Shown one piece after another: positions 1 to 7,252 of a stretch of 64,000 nt of DNA. The notes under the pieces were generated by a model, which made no database searches, was not told the DNA's origin, and was given only the letters and a program-made list of their open reading frames with translations. The stretch's first letter is position 1; every line of letters begins with the position of its first letter. The translations under genes and the position numbers were made by a program. This DNA comes from Rhodococcus sp. 4CII (GTDB lineage: Bacteria > Actinomycetota > Actinomycetes > Mycobacteriales > Mycobacteriaceae): contig NZ_JACCFE010000002.1 in NCBI RefSeq assembly GCF_014256275.1, forward strand, positions 3,700,001 through 3,764,000, read 5' to 3'.

Positions 1-1
1 C

Positions 2-112
2 GCCTCCGATCAGGTGAGCGGCGACGGTTCGGCGTCGAGTACGTCGAAGCCGAAGCCCGGTGCCCGCCCCCAGTCCAACCGCGGAAAGTCCCCCAAGCGC
101 AAGCGGCGCTGA
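2..112 (+). CDS. yidC: YidC membrane protein insertase, C-terminal tail (partial)
   Basis: Only the last 36 codons are in the window; the gene enters from the left edge. The readable residues are a serine/glycine-rich stretch followed by a very basic end (SPKRKRR, then TGA at 110-112). A basic cytoplasmic tail that helps contact the ribosome is typical of actinobacterial YidC/OxaI insertases. The call depends mainly on position: yidC directly precedes jag in mycobacteria and relatives. No membrane segment is visible in this fragment, so the family itself is inferred from synteny. Confidence 0.7.
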   Translation, partial: ASDQVSGDGSASSTSKPKPGARPQSNRGKSPKRKRR

Positions 113-131
113 TTCAGAAAAGAGAACGAGC

Positions 132-686
132 ATGGCTACTGAGCCTGACATCGCAGTGGACGGAGATGAGACAGACGTGACTGCAACGACGCAGAACCCG
201 GACACCGAGGTGGATTCCGATTCTGACGACTACCTGATCGAGGAAGGGGAAATCGCCGGCGACTACCTGGAGCAGCTGCTCGACGTCCTCGACTTCGACG
301 GCGATATCGACCTGGACGTCGAGGGTGACCGCGCCGTGGTCAGTATCGACGGTGGGGACGACCTCACGAAGCTGGTCGGGCGCAAGGGTGAGGTGCTGGA
401 CGCGCTTCAGGAGCTGACCCGCCTCGCCGTTCAGCAGGCAACGGGTGAGCGCAGTCGTCTGATGCTCGACATCGCCGGATGGCGTGCCGGACGTCGAGCA
501 GAACTCACCGAGCTGGGTTCGTCCGCAGCGCGCCGCGTTCTCGAGAGCGGTGAGCGCGAGGAGCTCGCTCCGATGACGCCGTTCGAGCGCAAGATCGTCC
601 ACGACGCAGTCGCGAAGGTCGATGGCGTGTCCAGCGAGAGTGAGGGCGCTGAGCCGTCACGTCGTGTGGTCGTCATCAAGGACTGA
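132..686 (+). CDS. jag: Jag/KhpB-type R3H and KH domain RNA-binding protein
   Basis: 184 residues from ATG 132, which follows a purine-rich AGAGAACGAG; an upstream in-frame start at 60 would overlap yidC. The N-terminus (about 1-50) is acidic and probably disordered. A KH-like domain follows (about 50-125) with the GRKGEVLDALQ motif, then an R3H domain (about 125-184) ending in the conserved PMTPFERKIVHDAV and RRVVVIKD motifs. The family binds single-stranded RNA and is linked to cell elongation and envelope synthesis in other bacteria. It lies 19 bases after yidC, so the two are probably co-transcribed, and a strong terminator follows directly. Confidence 0.93.
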   Translation: MATEPDIAVDGDETDVTATTQNPDTEVDSDSDDYLIEEGEIAGDYLEQLLDVLDFDGDIDLDVEGDRAVVSIDGGDDLTKLVGRKGEVLDALQELTRLAVQQATGERSRLMLDIAGWRAGRRAELTELGSSAARRVLESGEREELAPMTPFERKIVHDAVAKVDGVSSESEGAEPSRRVVVIKD

Positions 687-703
687 TCCTCCGAGGCATC
701 ACC

Positions 704-746
704 AAAGGCGGACTCCCGGACTCACATCCGGGAGTCCGCCTTCTTT
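704..746 (+). terminator. Rho-independent terminator after jag
   Basis: A perfect 16-bp stem (705-720 pairs with 727-742) closes on the 6-base loop CTCACA and is followed by CTTTTGT. It begins 18 bases after the jag stop codon and would end the yidC-jag transcript before the parS-containing spacer. Confidence 0.9.
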
Positions 747-784
747 TGTCACCACGGTCACGTGCCGTCACTCCGGGCCACTTT

Positions 785-800
785 CGTTTCACGTGAAACA
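785..800. promoter_or_regulatory. parS site 1 (CGTTTCACGTGAAACA)
   Basis: The 16-mer differs from the canonical bacterial parS (TGTTTCACGTGAAACA) only at its first base. It lies in the spacer between the jag terminator and rsmG, 2.1 kb from parA. parS is bound by ParB, which nucleates spreading and SMC loading near the origin. Confidence 0.93.
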
Positions 801-804
801 CAGA

Positions 805-823
805 CCCCTCCCCTCCCCCACCG
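805..823. repeat. C-rich 19-mer repeat, copy 1
   Basis: CCCCTCCCCTCCCCCACCG occurs here, at 2034-2052 and at 4196-4214 inside parB. Copies 1 and 2 also share the next four bases (AGAG). Copy 1 starts five bases after a parS site. The complementary strand is G-rich. Function unknown. Confidence 0.8.
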
Positions 824-827
824 AGAG

Positions 828-1286
828 TTCGGTGCCTGCAATGAGATTCCGACTTCCCGAGGGCGCCATCGTTGCAGCCAGAAATCGCTCTGGAGTGAGG
901 ACGATGTCGCGGGCACCTGGCCGAGGTTCCGATGGAGTTTCCCGTCCCGATCCGGTCGAGGATGGCGGTCATGTCGGCATCGCCTGGAAGACTTCTTCGC
1001 CAACGCCACGCTTCGAGATGACCGCGTTGATGTCCGCGGACGACATCCACTCGGCTGGTCGACTCGCGCCAGGATCGGTGGGCGGGGCAAGATCGCAAGA
1101 CGCAGGGACCGACAATCGTCGCAACACCATCGGTTCATGGTGCCGGACCGTCGGCGAAATCTGTGTCCGCCAGGTCGTGAGACACCGCCCGCTCTCGTGG
1201 CCCCGCCTTGGCACGATGAGTTTCGACGACCACCCCAGTCCGCACATCGAACGGACCGAACCGCGCCACAGACTGGGATGGAGTGA
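828..1286. other. Spacer with no supported gene
   Basis: Open frames exist on both strands, but none has recognisable protein character, a convincing ribosome site or a family motif. A short reverse-strand reading at 969-1043 (beginning MSSADINAVISKRG) looks protein-like and may be a gene remnant, but I cannot assign it. Conserved synteny places rsmG directly after jag, so this is inserted or decayed DNA. Confidence 0.5.
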
Positions 1287-1586
1287 CTGATCGACGAGGG
1301 CGAACGACAGATTCGGAATCTGATCGAACGGTGGCTCGAGGCTGTGCACGGTGGTGACAAGGCTGGGGTTCTCGCGGACCACTCCGACGACAACGAGATG
1401 GTCTCGTTGGAGGTGACTGCGGGCAAGGACGTCGCGTTCGGCTACGTGCTCCGCCGCTGTGGAATGGATGCGGAACACGCTGACAATCCGGAGAACCGGC
1501 TTCGGCTGACGGTGGGATTGCGGAAGGAAGATGGTCGTTGCCTCGTTGCCCACGAGCATCACTCCTTTCCGGACACCGGTGTCTGA
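1287..1586 (+). pseudogene. SnoaL/SgcJ-like (NTF2-fold) protein, internally deleted remnant
   Basis: The frame reads through two halves of a SnoaL-like domain. The N-terminal helix region (QIRNLIERWLEAVHGGDKAG, then VLADHSDD) is joined directly to the C-terminal half (SLEVTAGKDVAFGYVLRRCG, then a segment ending VAHEHHSFPDTGV). The expected middle segment of roughly 35-45 residues, including the first strand, is missing. The total of about 99 residues compares with about 140-150 in the family. No ATG precedes the first helix (an in-frame TGA lies at 1284-1286), so the start is also damaged. Without the centre the NTF2 pocket could not form. The frame is otherwise open. Confidence 0.65.
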
Positions 1587-1863
1587 AGCACGGCGAATGC
1601 GGTGTCTCAGTCCGCCGTTTCGAGTGTTTTCGAAGATTTTAGGTTGTAGGTTCACCCACCCCACTACCCCAGGAAGTTTCGTCACTGTGATGATTGCGCA
1701 TTCAGGGATTCGTCGGAGGGTGGCGACCGAGTGGTAGCGACGGAGTGGGCGTGGATGGGCCCTTGCGGTGGAGGCCTTCGGCTCGGCTATCAGTGGCCGG
1801 AAGGTCGTCGGCCTCGGAGCGCGTCGTGGGGGTGTGCTCGGGACGCGGTCGGTCATCTCCGCT
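1587..1863. other. Non-coding spacer before the parS pair
   Basis: I see no supported gene, hairpin or promoter here. The stretch lies between the decayed SnoaL-like gene and the two parS sites at 1864-1905. Confidence 0.4.
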
Positions 1864-1879
1864 TGTTCCACGTGAAACA
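1864..1879. promoter_or_regulatory. parS site 2 (TGTTCCACGTGAAACA)
   Basis: One mismatch to the canonical 16-mer (C for T at position 5). It is paired with site 3, with centres 26 bp apart. Confidence 0.93.
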
Positions 1880-1889
1880 GTGAATTGCG

Positions 1890-1905
1890 TGTTCCACGTG
1901 AAACA
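1890..1905. promoter_or_regulatory. parS site 3 (TGTTCCACGTGAAACA)
   Basis: Identical to site 2. A 10-base spacer separates the two, so they form a closely spaced pair. Confidence 0.93.
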
Positions 1906-2019
1906 TCCGAACGGCAACCCCCCGCTCGTCGATCCGCAAGATCACCCCCGGTCGTGTGTGCGAGGTCGTCGCCGAGCAGCGATTCCGATGCGGCCGCGAG
2001 TGGCGCGAATAGACGCAGT

Positions 2020-2052
2020 CCCTCCCCTCCCCTCCCCTCCCCTCCCCCACCG
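2020..2052. repeat. CCCCT tandem run and C-rich repeat copy 2 (G-quadruplex potential on minus strand)
   Basis: Six C-tracts of three to five cytosines, each separated by a single T, run from 2020 to 2048; the shared 19-mer occupies 2034-2052. On the complementary strand there are more than four G-runs of at least three with one-base loops, which satisfies the usual G-quadruplex pattern. It lies 115 bp downstream of the parS pair and 118 bp upstream of the rsmG start. Confidence 0.75.
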
Positions 2053-2169
2053 AGAGGGTGCGGCTCGACACTGTTCCGGCGTTGCGCGTTCGAGTTGGCG
2101 GACATACGCAGGAGTGAGGGCGGATAATGGAGAAGCTGTGTTTGTTGATTTCGCGTTGTTCGCGGGAGG

Positions 2170-2853
2170 ATGTTTCACGTGGAACCGAATGGTGGAGAGC
2201 CGGCCGAATGGGACGAACAAGCGGCGGCACGCCAGGTGTTCGGTGAACGATTCGACATTGCTGAGCGCTACTACAAGTCGTTGGCGACGGACGGTGTCGA
2301 GCGGGGGTTGATCGGTCCGCGGGAAGTCCCGCGTCTGTGGGAGCGGCATCTCCTCAACTGTGCCGTCGTCGGTGAATTGATCGCCGAAGGTGAGTCGGTC
2401 GTCGACGTGGGAAGCGGCGCTGGATTGCCGGGGATCCCCCTCGCGATTGCGCGGCCGGATCTTCGGATCACCCTGGTCGAACCGTTACTGCGGCGCTCGG
2501 TGTACCTCGCCGAGTTCGTCGAATCCAACGGACTTGACGTGCTCGTCGTGCGGGGGCGCGCCGAGGAGTCGGGTGTCGTCAAGGAGGCGGGTGGCGCCGA
2601 CGTCGTGACATCCCGCGCCGTGGCCCCTCTGGAGAAGTTGGCGAAGTGGTCGCTGCCCCTCATCCATGAGCATGGGAGAATGCTCGCATTGAAAGGTTCG
2701 AGCGCCGCCGAAGAGATTTCCCGTGACCGCGCGTCCCTGACTCGGTTGGGTGCTGGCAAGCTGGATATCGTGGAATGCGGTGTGGGTCTGCTTCCCGTCC
2801 CCACCGTTGTCGTTCGGGCAGAGCGGGTACCGAAACGCCGTCAGCGTCGATGA
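2170..2853 (+). CDS. rsmG: 16S rRNA (guanine-527-N7)-methyltransferase RsmG
   Basis: 227 residues. RsmG methylates N7 of G527 in 16S rRNA using S-adenosylmethionine. The Rossmann motif I VVDVGSGAGLPGIPLA (about residues 76-91) and the family segment EVPRLWERHLLNCAVV (about 54-69) are clear. VTSRAVAPLEKLAKW (about 143-157) and LALKGSSAAEE (about 170-180) follow at the usual spacing. ATG 2170 is the only usable in-frame start because a TGA lies 22 bases upstream; the GGGAGG just before it is too close to be an ideal ribosome site. It precedes parA by 68 bases in the same direction, as in mycobacteria. Confidence 0.96.
   Translation: MFHVEPNGGEPAEWDEQAAARQVFGERFDIAERYYKSLATDGVERGLIGPREVPRLWERHLLNCAVVGELIAEGESVVDVGSGAGLPGIPLAIARPDLRITLVEPLLRRSVYLAEFVESNGLDVLVVRGRAEESGVVKEAGGADVVTSRAVAPLEKLAKWSLPLIHEHGRMLALKGSSAAEEISRDRASLTRLGAGKLDIVECGVGLLPVPTVVVRAERVPKRRQRR
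2171..2186. promoter_or_regulatory. parS site 4, overlapping the rsmG start codon (TGTTTCACGTGGAACC)
   Basis: Two mismatches to the canonical site, and the central CACGTG is intact. The site uses the T and G of the rsmG ATG (2170-2172), so the first residues MFHVEP are encoded by parS. Confidence 0.85.
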
Positions 2854-2921
2854 CGATGTGGACGGTGGATAGCGAATGAGTATGTCGAGTAACGAGCGAT
2901 CCCCAATCGAAGGAGTAGTCA

Positions 2922-3935
2922 ATGTCGGGTGGGCCTGAATCCGCCGTTTCACGTGAAACCGTTTCACGTGAAACCGACCATCAATCCGACCAGGCGACGA
3001 GCTCCGAGAACGGAGACGACGGATTCACGGCCCCCTACAACGGAATCTCCGCGGCAGAGACTCCGATCGGCGCCGCCGCGCATCGCGCTAGCCAGGTGCT
3101 GCATCCGCATTCGGTGACGCTGCCGAAGCCACCCGAGCGACGCATCCTCACGATCGCCAATCAGAAGGGCGGCGTGGGTAAGACAACCAGCGCGGTCAAT
3201 CTTGCGTCCGCGCTCGCGGTGCAGGGACTCACGGTTCTGGTGATCGACCTCGACCCGCAGGGCAATGCCAGCACGGCATTGGGCGTCGCGCACCACTCCG
3301 GCGTGCCTTCCAGCTACGAACTCCTCCTCGGCGAAGTGACGGCCGCGGAGGCGATCCAGAAGAGCCCGCACAGCGATCGGCTCTTCTGCATTCCGGCGAC
3401 CATCGACCTCGCCGGTGCCGAGATCGAATTGGTGTCCATGGTCGCCCGCGAGGGACGGCTCAAGGGCGCGTTGTCGGAGAAGGCTCTGGGTGAGGTGGAC
3501 GCGGACTTCATCCTCATCGACTGCCCACCCTCGCTCGGACTGCTCACGGTGAACGCGATGGTCGCGGCAAAGGAAGTCCTGATTCCGATCCAGTGCGAGT
3601 ACTACGCACTCGAGGGTGTGGGACAGCTGCTGCGGAATATCGAGTTGGTCCAGGCGCATCTGAATCCCGAACTCCACGTGTCGACGGTGCTGCTCACGAT
3701 GTACGACGGGCGCACCAAGTTGGCCGATCAAGTGGCCGAGGAGGTTCGCACGCACTTCGGCGACGCCGTCCTCCGGGCTGTGATCCCCCGCAGCGTCAAG
3801 GTGTCCGAAGCTCCGGGGTACGGGATGACCGTGCTCGACTACGACCCCGGATCACGGGGCGCCATGAGTTACCTCGACGCGGGACGTGAACTCGCAGCAC
3901 GCACCGCAAAGACCACGAAGCAGGAGCAGCGATGA
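2922..3935 (+). CDS. parA: Chromosome partitioning ATPase ParA (Soj family)
   Basis: 337 residues from ATG 2922, with AAGGAG eight bases upstream. ParA is a DNA-binding ATPase whose gradient is driven by ParB-parS to segregate origins. The deviant Walker A KGGVGKTTSAVNLA (about residues 83-96), the VIDLDPQGNAST motif (about 107-118) and the Walker B region FILIDCPPSLGLL (about 194-206) are intact. The first 75 residues are a variable extension containing VSRETVSRET, which is the translation of two tandem parS sites. The stop overlaps the parB start (ATGA), so the two genes are translationally coupled. Confidence 0.97.
   Translation: MSGGPESAVSRETVSRETDHQSDQATSSENGDDGFTAPYNGISAAETPIGAAAHRASQVLHPHSVTLPKPPERRILTIANQKGGVGKTTSAVNLASALAVQGLTVLVIDLDPQGNASTALGVAHHSGVPSSYELLLGEVTAAEAIQKSPHSDRLFCIPATIDLAGAEIELVSMVAREGRLKGALSEKALGEVDADFILIDCPPSLGLLTVNAMVAAKEVLIPIQCEYYALEGVGQLLRNIELVQAHLNPELHVSTVLLTMYDGRTKLADQVAEEVRTHFGDAVLRAVIPRSVKVSEAPGYGMTVLDYDPGSRGAMSYLDAGRELAARTAKTTKQEQR
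2945..2960. promoter_or_regulatory. parS site 5, inside parA (CGTTTCACGTGAAACC)
   Basis: Two end mismatches to the canonical 16-mer; the 14-base core GTTTCACGTGAAAC is perfect. It lies 23 bases into the parA coding sequence and encodes the first VSRET. Confidence 0.92.
2960..2975. promoter_or_regulatory. parS site 6, inside parA (CGTTTCACGTGAAACC)
   Basis: Identical to site 5 and repeated at a 15-bp period, so the two abut and share base 2960. It encodes the second VSRET. The spacing keeps the reading frame. Confidence 0.92.
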
Positions 3936-5023
3936 GTCAGACGCGTAAGGGTGGACTTGGCCGTGGACTGGCTGCGCTCATTCCTACCGGGCCGGCCGCG
4001 GGACCGGGTCTGGGCAACGCAGCCGCTGACGTCGTCATCGGGGCGGATCGGCGCAACGTTCTGACGGCTCCGGCACCGAACTCGTCGGACTCTGCGACCG
4101 ACGACGACTCGGCGCCTGCGTCCACGGGAAACACGTCGTCCAAAGGTAAGGGCGACAAGAGCAGCGCCGCGACAACGTCCGGCAATGGCGCGGAACCCCT
4201 CCCCTCCCCCACCGGAGCGGTGTATCGGGAGATTGCTCCCGACCTGATCGAGCGGAACCCCAAGCAGCCCCGCCAGGTGTTCGATGAGGACGCTCTCGCC
4301 GAGTTGGTGCACTCGATTCGTGAGTTCGGTCTGATGCAGCCGATCGTGGTGCGCCCGATCGACGGCGGCAAGTTCCAGCTCGTCATGGGTGAGCGTCGGT
4401 GGCGTGCCGGCCAGGAAGCCGAACTCGAGACGATCCCGGCGATCGTCCGCGAGACCGGTGACGACGCCATGCTCCGCGACGCCCTCCTGGAGAACATCCA
4501 CCGCGTCCAGTTGAACCCACTCGAAGAGGCGGCGGCATACCAGCAACTGCTCGAGGAGTTCGAGGTGACCCACGAGGAACTGGCCGCGAAGATCGGTCGC
4601 TCGCGGCCCGTCGTCACGAACATGATCCGACTGCTCAAGTTGCCGATTCCGGTGCAACGACGGGTGGCGGCGGGCGTCCTGTCCGCCGGGCACGCCCGCG
4701 CCCTGTTGTCGCTCGAGGCGGGGGCCGACGCGCAGGAAGTGATGGCGGCGCGGATCGTCGCCGAGGGAATGTCCGTCCGCGCGACGGAGGAAGCGGTGAC
4801 GCTCGCCAACCGCAGCGACGACCAGGTGCAGCCCGCGCAACGACGCAAGCCGATCCAAATGCCGGGTCTGCAGGACGTTGCCGAGCGACTTTCGGATTCG
4901 TTCGACACCCGGGTCACCGTCAGCCTCGGCAAGCGCAAGGGAAAGATTGTGGTCGAGTTCGGTTCGGTGGACGATCTTCAGAGGATCGTTGGAATGATGG
5001 AGGCACAGAAGGCCGATTCGTGA
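3932..5023 (+). CDS. parB: Chromosome partitioning protein ParB (Spo0J family, CTPase clamp)
   Basis: 363 residues. ParB binds parS, hydrolyses CTP, slides and spreads along DNA, and stimulates ParA. The N-terminus (RKGGLGRGLAALIPTGP) is the ParA-contact peptide. A variable linker (about 25-95) includes PLPSPT, encoded by the third copy of the C-rich repeat. The ParB/Srx domain follows, with LIERNPKQPRQVF and the C-motif region GERRWRAGQEA (about 152-162). The HTH parS-binding domain includes KIGRSRPVVTNMIRLLKLP (about 222-240), and a C-terminal dimerisation domain ends the protein. It overlaps parA by four bases. Confidence 0.97.
   Translation: MSQTRKGGLGRGLAALIPTGPAAGPGLGNAAADVVIGADRRNVLTAPAPNSSDSATDDDSAPASTGNTSSKGKGDKSSAATTSGNGAEPLPSPTGAVYREIAPDLIERNPKQPRQVFDEDALAELVHSIREFGLMQPIVVRPIDGGKFQLVMGERRWRAGQEAELETIPAIVRETGDDAMLRDALLENIHRVQLNPLEEAAAYQQLLEEFEVTHEELAAKIGRSRPVVTNMIRLLKLPIPVQRRVAAGVLSAGHARALLSLEAGADAQEVMAARIVAEGMSVRATEEAVTLANRSDDQVQPAQRRKPIQMPGLQDVAERLSDSFDTRVTVSLGKRKGKIVVEFGSVDDLQRIVGMMEAQKADS
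4196..4214. repeat. C-rich 19-mer repeat, copy 3, within parB
   Basis: Identical to the 19-mer at 805-823 and 2034-2052, but here it lies in coding sequence and gives PLPSPT in the ParB linker. The position in a tolerant disordered linker suits either a spreading element or convergent codon use. Confidence 0.7.
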
Positions 5024-5180
5024 GCGCCTGAGAGAGGTAGAAGTACCCGCGGAGGATCCGTCACTGTGACGGTGATCGCCGGCGGACCGACTGCAGCGAA
5101 ACTATCGGGGGCGAAAAACATTGAATACCAGAGGATGTCGCATGATCTGCGGTAGTGACATTGGGAGGCTGAGCTAGCCC

Positions 5181-5879
5181 GTGTCGACTCACGTCACATC
5201 GCTCACTCTCGACGGCTTGGACAAGCTCTCCGCCCACGCCCGTCGCTGTGTCTTCTGGGAAATGGACCCGGCGGCCATCCACAGCTCGCGCGGCTTCTGC
5301 GACCAGGAGTTCGAGAAGGAAGCTTGGCTCTCGATGGTCATGCTCGAGTGGGGCTCGTGCGGACAGGTCGCCGTCATGGACGGCAAGCCCGTCGGCAGCG
5401 CGCTCTACGCTCCCCCGCGCACGGTGCCCCGCGCGCAACTTCTCCCGACCGCCCCGGTCGGTGCCGACGCCGTCCTCCTCACCAGCCTCCGGCTCGAGCC
5501 GGCAGGTGAGGAACAGAATCTGGGAACCACGTTGATCCAGGCCGTGGTGGCCGATCTGGTTCGGCGCGGTGTCCGTGCGCTCGAGGCGTTCGGGATTCGC
5601 GACACCGAAGGGTCGGGACTGGTCGACACGCACGGGGTGGCGTCGGCCACCGCGGCGCGCGAGTGCTCCCCCGAGGAGTGCATGATCCCTGCCGATTTCC
5701 TCGAGGACAACGGCTTCGAAATCGTCGCACCCCATCACCGGTTCCCCCGGCTACGGCTCGAGCTGAACCGGGATCACGGGTGGAAGGAAGACGTGGAGGC
5801 GGCGCTGGAGCGGCTGATTCACACCGCGTCGGTGAGCATGGTCGACATCGGGGAGCGCACACCCGTCGGAGCGCACTGA
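5181..5879 (+). CDS. GNAT-family N-acetyltransferase of the parB-cwlM neighbourhood
   Basis: 232 residues from GTG 5181, with GGGAGG upstream. It belongs to a conserved actinobacterial family found next to parB in mycobacteria. The acetyl-CoA fold is suggested by the strand segments VAVMDGKPVGSALYAPP and VLLTSLRLEPAGEEQNLGTT, the second followed by a long helix (LIQAVVADLVRRGVRALEAF); the classical pyrophosphate loop is weak. A second part (FLEDNGFEIVAPHHRFPRLR) resembles the end of the GNAT fold. The substrate is unknown. It is convergent with cwlM, with only 18 bases between the two stop codons. Confidence 0.8.
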   Translation: MSTHVTSLTLDGLDKLSAHARRCVFWEMDPAAIHSSRGFCDQEFEKEAWLSMVMLEWGSCGQVAVMDGKPVGSALYAPPRTVPRAQLLPTAPVGADAVLLTSLRLEPAGEEQNLGTTLIQAVVADLVRRGVRALEAFGIRDTEGSGLVDTHGVASATAARECSPEECMIPADFLEDNGFEIVAPHHRFPRLRLELNRDHGWKEDVEAALERLIHTASVSMVDIGERTPVGAH

Positions 5880-5897
5880 GCGCTCACGGCGGGTGGG

Positions 5898-7097
5898 TCA
5901 GGAACGTTCCGAGGCCGACAGCTCTTCGGCGAGCAGCTCGGCGAAAGTGAACGTTCCGGTGGGCTGATCGTCCTGACCGAGCAGGTACAGCCGCTTCACG
6001 GAGATGAGGATCGCTTCGGCGATGGCGTCACGCGCCCGCGGGTTGGACAGCACCGCGGCATCGAGGTCGTTGGTGAGATACCCGAGGTCGATCTGCACGG
6101 TCGGCATATTGGTCAGGCGCAACAGATCCCAGGTGCGGCCGTGGGTCCGGCAGTCCTGCAGCGGGGTGCGGGCCACGATCTCGCGCTGGATGAACCCGGT
6201 GAGAACCTGCCCGATCATCGACGTGGAACCGTGTGAGTTGCCGAAGTGGAAGCTCGCGACACCGTTCGCGGCCGGGCTGGCGTTGCTGTCGCAACGCAAC
6301 GAGATCATCAGGTCGGCATCGAACGCGTTGGAGGTGGATGCACGCTCGATGTCCGTGGGATTCGCGTGGTGTGGACGGGAGAGGAACGTTTCCATTCCGG
6401 TTGCGGCCATGCGGCCCTCGAGGCGGCTGGCGAGATCCCACAGGATGTCCGACTCCGAGATCGTGCCGTACGGGGAACGCACGATGGTGCCGTAGGTGTC
6501 GCCGCCGAGACCCGGGTCGATGATGATCCGCTTGCCGCTCAGCTGGGGGCCGGAGCTGCGCACCATCTCTTCCTCGCTCATGGCGTGCGGCGAGCCACCG
6601 GTGACGCGGGTTCCGAGCAGTTCGAGCGACCGGAGGGTGGCGGGACCGCAGATGCCGTCCGCGGCGATACCGATCTCCCGCTGGAACGAGGACAGTGAAT
6701 CGTGGGTCTGCGGTCCGAAGAATCCGTCGACGCGGCCCACGTAGAAGCCGAGGTCCTGCAGGCGGGTCTGCAGGGTGGCGACGTCGTCGCCGTAGAGCGG
6801 TGCGGACAGCTGGTAGATCAGCGTTCGGGCCCCGAGACGGTAGGACGCCTCTTTCATGGACCGGTAGGTGGCGGGACCCACGATTCCGTCGACGAGAAGC
6901 CCACGCTGCTGTTGGAAGGCCCGCACGGCGCTGTCGAGATGATGATCGAACACTGCGTCGGGGGCGATCCAGTGTGAACCGTTGATGTTCTCGCGGCGGG
7001 TGCCGTCGACACCGTTGTGGAGGAATCCGAGACTGGCCAGAGTGCCCCGAATCTCAGCGACGGCCGGACCTGTGTCGCCGTGACGGAGTCGGTGCAT
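5898..7097 (-). CDS. cwlM: CwlM, amidase_3-fold regulator of peptidoglycan precursor synthesis
   Basis: 399 residues from ATG 7097, with GAGG nearby; a longer in-frame start at 7217 adds 40 residues that do not look native. Two peptidoglycan-binding (PG_binding_1) repeats occupy about 1-80 (VDGIVGPATYRS) and 90-160 (VDGFFGPQTHDS). An amidase_3 fold covers about 188-372. Catalytic positions are degraded: the zinc histidine in the usual DPGHGG is Leu197 (DPGLGG), the third ligand position reads ISLRCD (Arg268 for His), and the C-terminal catalytic Glu is Asp337 (QIDLGYLTN); only Glu215 survives. In M. tuberculosis CwlM is a PknB-phosphorylated activator of MurA that also contacts MurJ, and murJ is 6 kb away here. 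There is no signal peptide, which fits cytoplasmic action. Confidence 0.92.
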   Translation of the reverse strand: MHRLRHGDTGPAVAEIRGTLASLGFLHNGVDGTRRENINGSHWIAPDAVFDHHLDSAVRAFQQQRGLLVDGIVGPATYRSMKEASYRLGARTLIYQLSAPLYGDDVATLQTRLQDLGFYVGRVDGFFGPQTHDSLSSFQREIGIAADGICGPATLRSLELLGTRVTGGSPHAMSEEEMVRSSGPQLSGKRIIIDPGLGGDTYGTIVRSPYGTISESDILWDLASRLEGRMAATGMETFLSRPHHANPTDIERASTSNAFDADLMISLRCDSNASPAANGVASFHFGNSHGSTSMIGQVLTGFIQREIVARTPLQDCRTHGRTWDLLRLTNMPTVQIDLGYLTNDLDAAVLSNPRARDAIAEAILISVKRLYLLGQDDQPTGTFTFAELLAEELSASERS

Positions 7098-7252
7098 GTT
7101 TCGGGGCCTCTCAGTCCGATTCAAACGAGTCTCGGTACAAACAAAACGATCGATGTGCCCGGTCGGTCTAACTGATGCGACTGGAGCACATCGATCGATT
7201 GTCTCAGAGATTCCCACAAAATCGGGAATCGCGCCGGGTGTTCGGGTGTCGA

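Noticed and set aside
969..2105. Long reverse-strand open frame (378 codons) across the jag-rsmG spacer
   Set aside because: It crosses parS sites and the C-rich repeat, has low-complexity and erratic composition, and no family character. High G+C alone produces such frames.
3869..4938. Two long open frames antisense to parB
   Set aside because: They are rich in Arg, Ser and His as expected for shadows of a high-GC gene, and parB is unmistakable on the other strand.
5058..5072. CCGTCA-CTG-TGACGG palindrome after parB, considered as a seventh parS or a terminator
   Set aside because: It lacks the CACGTG core of parS and is too short with no U-run for a terminator. Left unassigned.
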